Below, in pieces: positions 18,058-26,657 of a stretch of 64,000 nt of DNA. The position numbers and the translations under genes are program-made. Source of the stretch: CAVZOY01 sp963777095 (GTDB lineage Bacteria; Actinomycetota; Actinomycetes; Mycobacteriales; Geodermatophilaceae); NCBI GenBank assembly GCA_963777095.1, contig CAVZOY010000003.1, positions 124,001 through 188,000 of the forward strand. Direction: 5' to 3'. How positions within the stretch are numbered: position 1 is the stretch's first letter; the number at the start of each line of letters is the position of its first letter. The notes under the pieces were generated by a model. It ran no database searches and was not told where the DNA came from. It worked only from the letters and a program-made list of their open reading frames with translations.

Positions 18058-19302
18058 TCATGCCAGGGCGGGGGCGGGCTCCAGCCGAGAGGGACTGGCC
18101 GCCTCGGTCGTGGCCATGTGGCTGCGCGCCATGCCGACGAGGAGCAGGCCGGCGGCGGTGGTGATCGCAGTGATCGTCCACCCGGCGGTGTGCACCCCGT
18201 GGTGCTCGCTGAGCAGTCCGAATCCGAGGGCCATGGGGAGGAAGGCGATCCAGGTGAGGGTGCTGACGCCGGAGGCGACGCCGGCGCGGATGGTGGAGGG
18301 CACGGCGTCGTTGAGCAGCCGCGAGACGTGGATGCCGGCGGCGACGACCAGGAGCGCGAGCAGGATCTGCGCCGCGGTGATGACGACGACGTCTCGGCTG
18401 ATCGTCAGGACGACGCTGGCCATCACCATGAGCGCGGCGACCGAAGCTGCGGTGAACGGCCGCTCGAGGTGGATTCGGCCGGCGATCAGGCCGCCGAGCC
18501 CGAGGGCAGAGACGAGCGCGGCCCAGTACGGGCCGTACAGCACGGCCGGCACGGCCAGCGCGACCAACCACAGCGGCCCGAACTCGAGAACCACCTGCAG
18601 GACCACGCCGGTCAGCATCGCGAGGGTGACGATCGGCAGGAGCCGGCCGCGGCGGGTGAGCGTGCGGTAGGTCAGGCCGATGTGGGCGCGCAGGGTGGTG
18701 GATTCGCCGGAGCGGTGCAGGTGCGGCTCCGAGAAGCGCCACAGCGCAGCGATCGACAGCGCCACGACCGGCACGGTCAGCAGGTAGGTGAGCCGGGTGC
18801 CGGCGCTCTGGGCCAGGACCCCGCCGACCAGGGCGCTCACGACCAGCGCAGCGCTGTCCACGAGCCGGTTGCGGCCGATGTTCAGCTCGAACGCCTCGCT
18901 GTTGCCGGTCTCCTCGAGGACGGTGTCGTAGATGATCGAGTCGATCGTCCCGGAGCTCAGCGCGAAGCACACGCCGAGCACCAGTGCGCTGACGATGTAG
19001 GTGGGCACGTCCTGACTGAGACCGCCGATCAGTGCGCTGACCGCCAGCGCGACGTTCGCCGCCATGAGCACGCCGCGGCGGCTCCATCGGTCGGCGAGGA
19101 TCCCGGAGGGCACCTCGAGGATCGGCACGACGGCGGCGTACGCGGCAGCCATCAGGCCGACGCTCGCCGCGTCGAAGCCGATCTCGTCCATGAACAGCTT
19201 CTCCACGGGGACCCAGAAGACGAGGCCTTGCAGGAACGAGGCCATGTGCAGCGGGCGCAACCGCTTCTGGAGGGGGCTCGCGGGTGGCAGGTTGGTGAGC
19301 AT
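18058..19302 (-). CDS. MFS transporter
   Basis: A 414-residue major facilitator with about 12 hydrophobic segments. The loop 2-3 motif is visible as PSGILADRWSRRGVLMAAN (G-x-L-A-D-R-x-S-R-R), and the second-half equivalent is degenerate. An acidic TM4-5 region (GTIDSIIYDTVLEETGNSEAFE) is typical of the drug/efflux-like MFS clade seen in actinobacteria. The substrate cannot be told. A candidate ECF42-type promoter lies 34-63 bases upstream of its ATG (19336-19365), facing away from an identical-looking promoter of the YciI-sigma pair. It may therefore belong to that sigma factor's regulon. Confidence 0.88.
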   Translation of the reverse strand: MLTNLPPASPLQKRLRPLHMASFLQGLVFWVPVEKLFMDEIGFDAASVGLMAAAYAAVVPILEVPSGILADRWSRRGVLMAANVALAVSALIGGLSQDVPTYIVSALVLGVCFALSSGTIDSIIYDTVLEETGNSEAFELNIGRNRLVDSAALVVSALVGGVLAQSAGTRLTYLLTVPVVALSIAALWRFSEPHLHRSGESTTLRAHIGLTYRTLTRRGRLLPIVTLAMLTGVVLQVVLEFGPLWLVALAVPAVLYGPYWAALVSALGLGGLIAGRIHLERPFTAASVAALMVMASVVLTISRDVVVITAAQILLALLVVAAGIHVSRLLNDAVPSTIRAGVASGVSTLTWIAFLPMALGFGLLSEHHGVHTAGWTITAITTAAGLLLVGMARSHMATTEAASPSRLEPAPALA

Positions 19303-19335
19303 CGCGGGTTCCTCCGGTCTCGACGGGTTCGCGGA

Positions 19336-19365
19336 GACATCGGAGCTGCGGCGCGGTCCTCGACA
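19336..19365 (-). promoter_or_regulatory. Candidate ECF42-type promoter for the MFS gene
   Basis: On the reverse strand TGTCGA (19365-19360), a 17-base spacer and CGATGTC (19342-19336). It shares the segments TGTCGAG-ACC and TCCGA-GTCTCCG with the divergent promoter at 19392-19422. As I recall, ECF42 promoters have a TGTCGA -35 and a CGA/TC -10. Confidence 0.5.
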
Positions 19366-19391
19366 TCCGCGGCCGCCCGGATCGGTGGCAA

Positions 19392-19422
19392 TGTCGAGAA
19401 CCCGTGGCCGCGGTCCGACGTC
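19392..19422 (+). promoter_or_regulatory. Candidate ECF42-type promoter for the YciI-sigma operon
   Basis: TGTCGA (19392-19397), an 18-base spacer and CGACGTC (19416-19422), about 48 bases before the GTG of the YciI gene. ECF42 sigma factors are reported to control their own linked DGPF (YciI-like) genes, so this fits autoregulation. Confidence 0.55.
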
Positions 19423-19469
19423 TCCGGTGAGCAGGCGCCCAGCGGGGCGCCTCGTCCCGAGGAGGAACC

Positions 19470-19844
19470 GTGAAGTACATGCTGCTGATCTGGAGCAATC
19501 CGGCGAACTGGGATGCCCTGACCCCGGCCGAGCACGAGGCGTTGGAGGGCGATGCGTCGGCCGAGCACGCCGCGCTCGACGCCTCGCTGATCGGCTCGGG
19601 AGAGTTGGTGGTCTCCGCCGCCCTCGCCGATCCGGTCACCACCCGCACCGTCCGCGTCCGCGACGGAGTCCTCGCCAGTAGCGACGGTCCCTACGCGGAG
19701 GCCAAGGAACATCTGGTCGGCTACTACCTGGTCGACTGCGAGAGCCTCGACCGGGCGACCGCGATCGCCGCGCAGATCCCGGACGCGCGATGGGAGCGCG
19801 TCGAGATCCGCCCGGCCATGGACGTCGCAGGCCTGGAGATGTGA
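19470..19844 (+). CDS. YciI/DGPF-domain protein
   Basis: A 124-residue YCII-related protein. The family signature DGPFAETKE appears here as DGPYAEAKEHLVGYYLVDC, preceded by MKYMLLIWSNP. The conserved histidine and aspartate of the YciI ferredoxin-like fold fall in this region. The function of DGPF proteins is unknown; they occur next to ECF42 sigma factors in many actinobacteria, as here. Start is GTG 19470 with the ribosome site GAGGAGG. The sigma gene begins eight bases after its stop, so they are co-transcribed. Confidence 0.88.
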   Translation: MKYMLLIWSNPANWDALTPAEHEALEGDASAEHAALDASLIGSGELVVSAALADPVTTRTVRVRDGVLASSDGPYAEAKEHLVGYYLVDCESLDRATAIAAQIPDARWERVEIRPAMDVAGLEM

Positions 19845-19851
19845 GGCGACG

Positions 19852-21102
19852 GTGGACAGCGCCACCGATGTCGGGCAGACCCTCCGAGCGCTGGCGCCGC
19901 AGGTTCTCGGGGCTCTGGTGCGCCACCACGGCCACTTCGACGCATGCGAGGACGCCGTCCAGGACGCCCTGCTGGACGCGACCGTCGCGTGGTCGCAGCA
20001 CGGCATCCCGCAGAGCCCGAAGGGGTGGCTGATCACCGTCGCGTCCCGGCGGTTGGCCGATCGGTGGCGCAGCGAGACGGCCCGCCGGCGACGTGAGGCC
20101 ACCGTGGCCGCACGGCAGACGTCGGAGGACCCGTCGCCTCCGGCCTCGGCCACCGACGACACGCTGTCGCTGCTGTTCCTGTGTTGCCACCCCGCGCTGT
20201 CCCCGCCGTCGCAGGTGGCGCTGACCCTCCGCGCCGTGGGCGGGCTCACCACCGCGGAGATCGCCCGCGCGTTCCTGGTCCCCGAGAGCACCATGGCCCA
20301 GCGGATCAGCCGGGCGAAGTCGCAGATCACCGCCGCCGGCGGCCGGTTCCACCTCTCGGAGGACGAACGAACGCAGCGACTCGGTGCCGTGCTGCAGGTG
20401 CTGTACCTGGTCTTCAACGAGGGCTACCTCGCGACGTCCGGACCCGATCCGGACCGGATCGAGCTCACCAGCGAGGCCATCCGCGTCACCCGGGAGGTCC
20501 GGCGACTGCTGCCGGAGGACGGCGAGGTCGCCGGACTGCTCGCCCTGATGCTGCTCACCGAAGCCCGGCGCCCGGTTCGTGTCCGGCCGGACGGCGCCCT
20601 GGTCCCACTGGCCGAGCAGGACCGCAGCAGGTGGGACCGGAGCCTGATCGAGGAGGGCTCCTCGCTCATCACCGACACTCTGAGCCGGGCACAGGTCGGC
20701 CCGTTCCAGATCCAGGCGGCGATCGCCGCCGTGCACGCCGAGGCCTCGCGAGCCCAGGACACCGACTGGCCTCAGATCCTGGCGCTCTACGACCTGCTGG
20801 CTCAGTCCTCGACCAACCCCGTGGTGCTGCTCAACCGGGCAGTCGCCGTCGCGATGGTGCACGGGCCGCAGGCCGGCCTGGATCTGCTGGCCGAGCTCGA
20901 CGCAGACCGTGCCATGTCCGTCCATCACCGATTGCACGCTGTCCGTGGCCACCTTCTCGAGCGAGCCGGTGACCGCGCGGCCGCGCGGGCCGCGTTCGAG
21001 GAGGCCGCCCGTCGGGCGACGAGCATCCCCGAGAAGCGCTATCTGCACGATCAAGCCGTCCGGCTCGCCACCCAGAACGCGCCGAGACCTGAGTGCGCAT
21101 GA
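19852..21102 (+). CDS. ECF42-type RNA polymerase sigma factor with C-terminal extension
   Basis: A 416-residue sigma factor. Region 2 reads HFDACEDAVQDALLDATVAW and PKGWLITVASRRLADRWR. Region 4 is ALTLRAVGGLTTAEIARAFLVPESTMAQRISRAKSQI. It is followed by a long extension (residues about 190-410) containing LYLVFNEGYLATSG and LLLTEARRPVR, then helical TPR-like repeats (NPVVLLNRAVAVAMVHG). This is the DUF6596/ECF42 architecture, about twice the normal ECF length, with no anti-sigma gene nearby. Regulation is thought to act through the extension. Start is GTG 19852. Its 3' end overlaps the convergent SDR gene by 52 bases. Confidence 0.92.
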   Translation: MDSATDVGQTLRALAPQVLGALVRHHGHFDACEDAVQDALLDATVAWSQHGIPQSPKGWLITVASRRLADRWRSETARRRREATVAARQTSEDPSPPASATDDTLSLLFLCCHPALSPPSQVALTLRAVGGLTTAEIARAFLVPESTMAQRISRAKSQITAAGGRFHLSEDERTQRLGAVLQVLYLVFNEGYLATSGPDPDRIELTSEAIRVTREVRRLLPEDGEVAGLLALMLLTEARRPVRVRPDGALVPLAEQDRSRWDRSLIEEGSSLITDTLSRAQVGPFQIQAAIAAVHAEASRAQDTDWPQILALYDLLAQSSTNPVVLLNRAVAVAMVHGPQAGLDLLAELDADRAMSVHHRLHAVRGHLLERAGDRAAARAAFEEAARRATSIPEKRYLHDQAVRLATQNAPRPECA

Positions 21103-22025
21103 GCCCCTGCGGGCGTGTGCAATCTCGGGCGAGTCGTGCGCGAGCGAGCTGACGGCGTTCGTGCCGTCGGCGATGGCGACGCCAGGGCGTCGTCGTGGGC
21201 CAATGACGAGGACAGCTCCCGGTGGGCATCCACCTGGGCGAGCAGGTCCTTGGCCTTCTGCTCGACGCCCGCGACGGCGTCGGCGCCGGCGACCCAGCGC
21301 ACCGGCGGCTCCTCCGAGCCGGCGATCTGGACGAGCGCGGTGGCCAGCTTCGCGGGGTCGCCGCCCTGCAGACCGTTCATGCCGGTCCAGGCGGCGACGG
21401 TCTGGCGGGTGCGCTCGGCGTAGTCCTCGATCGAGGGCTCGGCGTAGCTCGTCGATTCCGGCGTGAGCAGATCGGTGCGGAAGAACCCGGGCTCGACGAC
21501 CATGGTGCGGATGCCGAACGGAGCGACCTCCGGAGTGAGGGACTCCATCCAGCCCTCGAGGGCGAACTTCGACGCGGCGTAGGCGGAGGTGAACGCCTGC
21601 CCGATCAGTCCGGCGGAGGAGCTCATGGTGACCACGAGCCCCGACCGCTGGGCGCGCATGACCGGCAGCACTGCTCGGGTGACGTTCAGCGGGCCGAACA
21701 GGTTGGTCTCCACCTGTGCCCGGAAGTCCTCCGGGGTGATCTCCTCGAAGAAGCCGGCGTAGAAGTTGCCGGCGTTGTTGACCAGCACGTCGATCCGGCC
21801 GAACCGGTCGACGGCAGCGTCCACCGCCGCTTGGGCACTGGCCGGGTCGGTGACGTCCAGGGCGACGGCCAGCAGGTCGTCCTGCTCTCCGAGCGCTGCG
21901 GTGACCCGCTCGGGGTTGCGGCCGGTGGCGACGACGGCGTGGCCGGCGGCGAGCGCGGCGCGCGCGATGTCGGTGCCCATGCCGCGGCCTGCGCCAGTGA
22001 CGAGCCACACCTGCTTGTCGGTCAT
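21051..22025 (-). CDS. SDR-family NAD(P)-dependent oxidoreductase
   Basis: A classical short-chain dehydrogenase. The cofactor site is VTGAGRGMGTDIARAAL, then LDVTDPASAQ and LVNNAG. The catalytic Ser lies in VVTMSSSAGLIGQ, with the YxxxK motif in YAASKFALEGW. The start ATG 22025 is preceded by GAAGGA. Normal members end around SLAHDDA (residue about 275). Here the frame continues for another 48 or so arginine- and proline-rich residues, running into the 3' end of the sigma factor gene. That extension may be spurious or reflect a lost stop. The gene is divergent from an XRE regulator, which probably controls it. Confidence 0.88.
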   Translation of the reverse strand: MTDKQVWLVTGAGRGMGTDIARAALAAGHAVVATGRNPERVTAALGEQDDLLAVALDVTDPASAQAAVDAAVDRFGRIDVLVNNAGNFYAGFFEEITPEDFRAQVETNLFGPLNVTRAVLPVMRAQRSGLVVTMSSSAGLIGQAFTSAYAASKFALEGWMESLTPEVAPFGIRTMVVEPGFFRTDLLTPESTSYAEPSIEDYAERTRQTVAAWTGMNGLQGGDPAKLATALVQIAGSEEPPVRWVAGADAVAGVEQKAKDLLAQVDAHRELSSSLAHDDALASPSPTARTPSARSRTTRPRLHTPAGAHAHSGLGAFWVASRTA

Positions 22026-22139
22026 GTCGTTGTCCTTCGGTGTCCGGGAGCCGAGGCGGCGCCCGCGGGGTGCGGGCGGCTGTTCGAACTCGCTGGGACC
22101 GAGGGAACCCCGGACGGCGGAGGTGTGGCAGAGCCTGGC

Positions 22140-22169
22140 GTGAGGGGGTACCGGGAGGGACCCCCTCAC
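22140..22169. promoter_or_regulatory. Perfect 10-bp inverted repeat, candidate operator
   Basis: GTGAGGGGGT (22140-22149) and ACCCCCTCAC (22160-22169) flank ten bases. It lies between the divergent SDR (start 22025) and XRE regulator (start 22198), 28 bases upstream of the regulator start, where an autoregulatory site is expected. Confidence 0.5.
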
Positions 22170-22197
22170 GGCTTCGAGCAGACCTAGCCTCGTTCTC

Positions 22198-23103
22198 GTG
22201 GACACCCGCAAGGACCTCCGCGAGTTCCTGGCCACCCGACGGGCCAGGATCACGCCGCAGCAGGCCGGACTGCCGACCTACGGCGGGCACCGGCGCGTGA
22301 AGGGTCTCCGCCGCGAGGAGCTGGCCCTACTGGCCGGTGTCAGCGTCGAGTACTACACCCGACTGGAGCGCGGTAACGCTCAGGGTGTCTCCGACAGCGT
22401 GTTGGAGGCCCTCGTCCGCGCACTGCAGTTGGACGAGGCCGAGCGCGCGCACCTGTACGACCTGGCCCGCAGCGCCAGCGCCACGGCTCGTACGCGCCGC
22501 AGGCCCGCCCAGCAGCGCGTTCGCGGCGGCGTCCAGCGGCTGCTCGACGCCATGACCGACGTCCCGGCGTTCGTGCAGAACGGACGGCTGGACGTCCTGG
22601 CCGGCAACCCGCTCGCCCGTGCGCTGTACGCCGACCTGTACGCGGGGGTCGGACCGGGCGGTGGCGATCGCCCGCCCAACCACGCCCGCTTCACCTTCCT
22701 CGACCCTCGGGCCGCTGACTTCTACCCCGACTGGGACCGTGCCGCCGCCGACAGCGTGTCCCTCCTGCGGGCGGAGGCCGGCCGCAGCCCCGACGACCGG
22801 CAACTCACCGAGCTCATCGGGCAACTGACCACCCGCAGCGAGCGGTTCAGCGCCCTGTGGGCCACGCACGACGTCCGCTGGCACACGACCGGCACCAAGC
22901 ACTTCCATCACCCCGTCGTCGGTGATCTGTCGCTGGCCTACGAGGGGTTGGACCTGCCCGCCGACCCCGGCCAGACATTGATCACCTTCACGGCCGAGCC
23001 CGGTTCGCCGTCCCAGCAGGCGCTCACCTTCCTCGCCAGCTGGGCCGCCTCGCCCGCGCAGACCACCGCCCACGACGGGACCACCGAGGACCACACGGCC
23101 TGA
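22198..23103 (+). CDS. XRE-family regulator with MmyB-like ligand-binding domain
   Basis: A 301-residue DNA-binding protein. The N-terminal XRE helix-turn-helix (about residues 10-80) includes RARITPQQAGLP, VKGLRREELALLAGVSVEYY and RLERG. Residues about 105-270 form the MmyB-like domain (VPAFVQNGRLDVLAGNPLARALY, NHARFTFLDPRA, ELIGQLTTRSERFSALWATHDV). This architecture is common next to SDR genes, which it usually represses in response to a small ligand, possibly a fatty acid by analogy to crystal structures of the domain. Start is GTG 22198. A paralogue lies at 32646-33537. Confidence 0.9.
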   Translation: MDTRKDLREFLATRRARITPQQAGLPTYGGHRRVKGLRREELALLAGVSVEYYTRLERGNAQGVSDSVLEALVRALQLDEAERAHLYDLARSASATARTRRRPAQQRVRGGVQRLLDAMTDVPAFVQNGRLDVLAGNPLARALYADLYAGVGPGGGDRPPNHARFTFLDPRAADFYPDWDRAAADSVSLLRAEAGRSPDDRQLTELIGQLTTRSERFSALWATHDVRWHTTGTKHFHHPVVGDLSLAYEGLDLPADPGQTLITFTAEPGSPSQQALTFLASWAASPAQTTAHDGTTEDHTA

Positions 23104-23228
23104 CGTCTCTGCCTGCGTCGCGACGCCGTCGGAGGCCGGCCTGCACAGCGCCTGTCGCGGTAAAAACGGCACTCCTGACGTATCCCGTTGCCGCTACGGT
23201 CGACGTCGGTCCTCCCCTCGGACGGGCG

Positions 23229-25901
23229 GTGGATGTGGACGAGTACCCGACCGGCGTCGTCACGTTCCTGTTCACCGATGTCGAGGGATCCACGCGGCTG
23301 CTCGAGCGGCTCGGAGATCGCTACGGCGCGGTGCGCGACGGTCACGACCGCATCCTGCAATCGGCGATCGCGGACAACGGCGGACGCGTGGTCGACACCG
23401 CCGGCGACGGCCTCTTCGCCGTGTTCCCCAGTCCCCGGCAGGCGGTGTCCGCCGCGGCCAGGGCGCAGCGGGAGCTGGCCGGCGCGCACTGGCCCGACGG
23501 GATCGCGCTGCGGGTACGGATGGGTGTGCACACCGGCGAAGGTGTCGTGGACGGCTCCGGGTACGTGGGGCTCGACGTGCACCGCGCGGCCCGGATCAGC
23601 GCTGCCGGGCACGGCGGGCAGGTCCTGGTGTCGGAAGCGACCCGAGCCCTCGTGGCCGACGCGCTGCCTGAGGGCGCGAGTCTGGAGGATCTCGGCGTCC
23701 ACCGGCTGAGGGACCTGACGCGGTCCGAGCGGCTGTACCAACTGACCGTCGACGGCCTGGATCACGGCTTTCCGCCGCTCCGGACCGAGGACGCGCGACC
23801 CGGCAACCTGCCGACCCGGCTGACCGGGTTCGTGGGCCGCGCGGACCAGGTCGGCGAGGTGCGTGAGCTGATCCGCGAGAACCGGCTGGTGACGCTGACC
23901 GGGCCGGGTGGGACCGGAAAGACGAGGCTGGCGCTCCACGTCGCCGACGGGTTGGCGCCCAGCTTCGCCGACGGCGCCTTCTTCGTGGATCTGTCCTCGG
24001 TCCGAGATCCGGCGTTGGTTCCCGCGGCCGTCATCGCTGCCCTGTCACTGGCGGAACCATCGGGACGGCCGGCCACCGACGTGCTGAGCACCTACCTGGA
24101 GCGCCGGAACCTTCTGCTGGTGCTCGACAACCTCGAGCAGGTCACCGATGCGGGCGCCTTCGTCGAGGAGTTGCTCGGGTCCGCACCTGGCGTGCGCGTT
24201 CTCGGGACCAGCCGGGTGCCGATGCACCTGTACGGCGAGCAGGAGTACGCAGTACCGCCACTGACGTTGCCGCGCGAGGGGCAGCTGGATCCCGACGAGC
24301 TCGGCCGGTCCGAGGCGGTGGAGTTGTTCGTGCAGCGCGCCTCGGCAGTGAAGGCCGGCTTCCGGCTCACGGAGGAGAACGCGGGCACCGTCGCCGAGAT
24401 CGTCGCCCGGCTCGACGGGCTCCCCCTCGCGATCGAGCTGGCCGCCAGCCGGGTCAAGCTCCTGCCTCCCCGTCAGCTGTTGCCACGGCTGGAGCGGCGG
24501 CTCGCGCTGCTCACCTCGTCCGGGCGGTCCTTCCCGGAACGCCAGCGGACCCTGCGCGCCACGCTCGACTGGAGCCACGACCTGCTGCCGGAGCCGGAGC
24601 GGCGGCTCTTCCGCCGACTGGCGGTGTTCGCCGGCGGAGCCGACCTCGGCGCGGTGGAGGCCGTGGCCAACCCGAACGCTGAGCTGGGTGACACCCTCGA
24701 GCTGCTGGCCACGCTGGTCGACGACAACCTCGTCCGCAGCCTCGACGACGACGGTGGTGAACCCCGCTTCGGCATGCTCGAGACCATTCGCGAGTACGGG
24801 ATGGATCGACCTGTCCTCCTGCGGCGAGGAGTCGGCCGTACGCCGTCGGCACGCCGAGCACTGGGTGGCGGTCGCCGAGCAGGCGTCCGGGGCGTTGCCG
24901 GGTCCGACGCAGGAGGAGTCCATTCGCCGCCTGGACCGCGAATTGGACAACCTGCGCGCCGCCCTCGACTGGACCGTCGAGGCGGAGGAGGCCGAACTCG
25001 GACTCCGACTCGCCGTGGCCCTCGACGACTACTGGCGGCTCGGCTCGCACGTCCGAGAAGGAGTCTCTCGGCTCTCGGAGCTCCTCGACCTCCGGGGCGG
25101 GGTCGGACGGACGCCGTTGCGGGCGCGTGCGCTCAGCGCGCTGAGCGGCCTGCACGGTTGGATCGACGATCCCGAGCGGATGATCGTCGCTCGCCGAGGA
25201 GGCCCTCGCGATCTACCGGGAGGTCGGCGACGAGCGAGGCCTGGCCGCCGCGCTGGGCAGCCTCGGCTGGGCGCAGCTCCAACTGGGGCGACTGGAACCG
25301 GCGAAGGCAAACGTCACGCGAGGCCATCGACCGTCACCTCGCGCTGGGGGATCGGCAGGGCGCCGCCGGCGTTATGCCGGCACTGGGCCTCATCGCCCAG
25401 TCCGAGGGGAACCTGGCCGAGGCCCGTCGGCACTTCGAGGCCACCTTGACCACGCTGTGCGACGGCGGCGACGCGTTCATGGCGGCGATGACCGAGGGCA
25501 TGATCGGTGGTGTCGACCGCCAGGAGGGGGACATCGAGGCGGCCACGCGGCGCTACCACGCCGGCCTCGACGGATACCTGCGCGTCGGCAACGTGATGGG
25601 GGTCTCCTGGATCCTGTACTTCATCGCCGACGTGGCACTGGAGCTCGGGCAGCCCCGACGGGCGCTCCGCCTGATCGGTGCCTCCGAGCGGATGCGCGGC
25701 GGAACGGAGCTGCCGAACCTGGTCACCACCTCGCTGCCCGACGTCGGTCTGCGTGCCCGCCGGCGGCTCGACCAGGCAGCTGCCGACGACGCCTACCGAC
25801 AGGGGCAGGCCCTGAGCCTCGGAGGAAGCCGTGTCCTGCGCCCGCGACGAGCGGCCGGAGACGACACCGGGGACGTCGCCTCCCAGGCCGTCCGGCGTTG
25901 A
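23229..25901 (+). CDS. Cyclase-homology / NB-ARC ATPase / TPR regulator, four frame breaks
   Basis: A large signalling protein. A class III cyclase homology domain covers residues 10-165 (VVTFLFTDVEGSTRLLERLG, TAGDGLFAVF). Both metal Asp residues are present, but the transition-state Asn is replaced (VHRAARI instead of VNxAAR), so catalytic activity is doubtful. An AAA/NB-ARC domain follows (Walker A LTGPGGTGKTRLALHVA, Walker B LLLVLDNLEQV, then GLPLAIELAASRVKLLP). A winged helix (QRTLRATLDWSHDLL) and TPR-like helices complete it. One-base corrections are needed near 24803, 25188, 25310 and perhaps 25822. The true C-terminus is uncertain. No C-terminal LuxR domain is seen. Actinobacterial paralogues are common; targets are unknown. 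Confidence 0.82.
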   Translation: MDVDEYPTGVVTFLFTDVEGSTRLLERLGDRYGAVRDGHDRILQSAIADNGGRVVDTAGDGLFAVFPSPRQAVSAAARAQRELAGAHWPDGIALRVRMGVHTGEGVVDGSGYVGLDVHRAARISAAGHGGQVLVSEATRALVADALPEGASLEDLGVHRLRDLTRSERLYQLTVDGLDHGFPPLRTEDARPGNLPTRLTGFVGRADQVGEVRELIRENRLVTLTGPGGTGKTRLALHVADGLAPSFADGAFFVDLSSVRDPALVPAAVIAALSLAEPSGRPATDVLSTYLERRNLLLVLDNLEQVTDAGAFVEELLGSAPGVRVLGTSRVPMHLYGEQEYAVPPLTLPREGQLDPDELGRSEAVELFVQRASAVKAGFRLTEENAGTVAEIVARLDGLPLAIELAASRVKLLPPRQLLPRLERRLALLTSSGRSFPERQRTLRATLDWSHDLLPEPERRLFRRLAVFAGGADLGAVEAVANPNAELGDTLELLATLVDDNLVRSLDDDGGEPRFGMLETIREYGMDRPVLLRRGVGRTPSARRALGGGRRAGVRGVAGSDAGGVHSPPGPRIGQPARRPRLDRRGGGGRTRTPTRRGPRRLLAARLARPRRSLSALGAPRPPGRGRTDAVAGACAQRAERPARLDRRSRADDRRSPRRPSRSTGRSATSEAWPPRWAASAGRSSNWGDWNRRRQTSREAIDRHLALGDRQGAAGVMPALGLIAQSEGNLAEARRHFEATLTTLCDGGDAFMAAMTEGMIGGVDRQEGDIEAATRRYHAGLDGYLRVGNVMGVSWILYFIADVALELGQPRRALRLIGASERMRGGTELPNLVTTSLPDVGLRARRRLDQAAADDAYRQGQALSLGGSRVLRPRRAAGDDTGDVASQAVRR

Positions 25902-26016
25902 ACCGGTCCGACGCCCGGCGCGTATCCGGAACCAGGACCGCTCGTCCGGGTCGTCCCGAACGAGCGGGCCGCATCCCGGCCCCGTTCCCGCGGAGCCTCG
26001 ACCATCGGAGGTCCCC

Positions 26017-26601
26017 ATGCGCGCTGTCCGGATCGGCGCAGGCGTCGCAGGCGCCGCGCTGCTCGTGCTGTTCTCCGCCGGTCCTGCCCTGGCCGACCAG
26101 GTCCGGGTCACCGGTTCCGGGAGTGGTGCCGAGGAAGCGCCCGACCCCGGCGAGGACGGCGCCACCATCGAGGCCGACATGACCATCGACACCGAGTCGG
26201 GCGCCATCACCTACACCGTCACCCTGGCCGGCAACTCCGAGGACGCCGCGGCGGCGCACATCCACCGCGCGCCCGCCGGAGAGGCCGGCGACGTCGTCGT
26301 GCCCTTGGACCCCGCCGCGATCAACGCCGGCGAGGAGGCGACCGCCACCGCCGAGCCGGATCTGGCCGCGGAGATCGCCGCCTCACCGGGCGAGTTCTAC
26401 GTGAACGTCCACTCGGAGAGCTTCCCGGGTGGCTTCGCGCGGGCTCAGCTGGAGGCGGCCTCACCGACGTCGGTGCCGACGGGTGACGGGTCCAGTGCGT
26501 CGAACCTGCCGACCGTGATCGGCGTCGGGCTCGTGCTCGCGGGCGCCGGTGCGGTGGCCGTCGGGCTGGCCCGTCGTCGAGGCCAGGGCAATTCCGCCTG
26601 A
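26017..26601 (+). CDS. Secreted, membrane-anchored CHRD domain protein
   Basis: A 194-residue surface protein. The signal peptide is VRIGAGVAGAALLVLFSAGPALA, with cleavage after ALA. The CHRD fold covers about residues 28-148 (SGAITYTVTLAG, AAAHIHRAPAGEAGDVVV, FYVNVHSESFPGGFARAQL). This HIH...GDVV...NVH..FPGG..R.QL pattern is diagnostic. A Ser/Thr/Pro linker, a C-terminal helix VIGVGLVLAGAGAVAVGLA and the basic tail RRRG follow. The helix plus basic tail is a sortase-type sorting layout, though the motif before it is VPTGD / NLPTV rather than canonical LPXTG. A class F sortase gene is convergent, 50 bases away. ATG 26017 has a ribosome site GGAGG. Confidence 0.88.
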   Translation: MRAVRIGAGVAGAALLVLFSAGPALADQVRVTGSGSGAEEAPDPGEDGATIEADMTIDTESGAITYTVTLAGNSEDAAAAHIHRAPAGEAGDVVVPLDPAAINAGEEATATAEPDLAAEIAASPGEFYVNVHSESFPGGFARAQLEAASPTSVPTGDGSSASNLPTVIGVGLVLAGAGAVAVGLARRRGQGNSA

Positions 26602-26622
26602 GCCGGCCTCATCGGTCCCAGC

Positions 26623-26657
26623 GGCTGAGGGCGTGCGCGAACGCGACGCCCTCAGCC
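26623..26657. terminator. Bidirectional terminator between CHRD and sortase genes
   Basis: A perfect 12-bp stem (GGCTGAGGGCGT and ACGCCCTCAGCC) with an 11-nt loop that can pair further. It sits between two convergent genes and overlaps the last two codons of the sortase gene. Confidence 0.7.
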
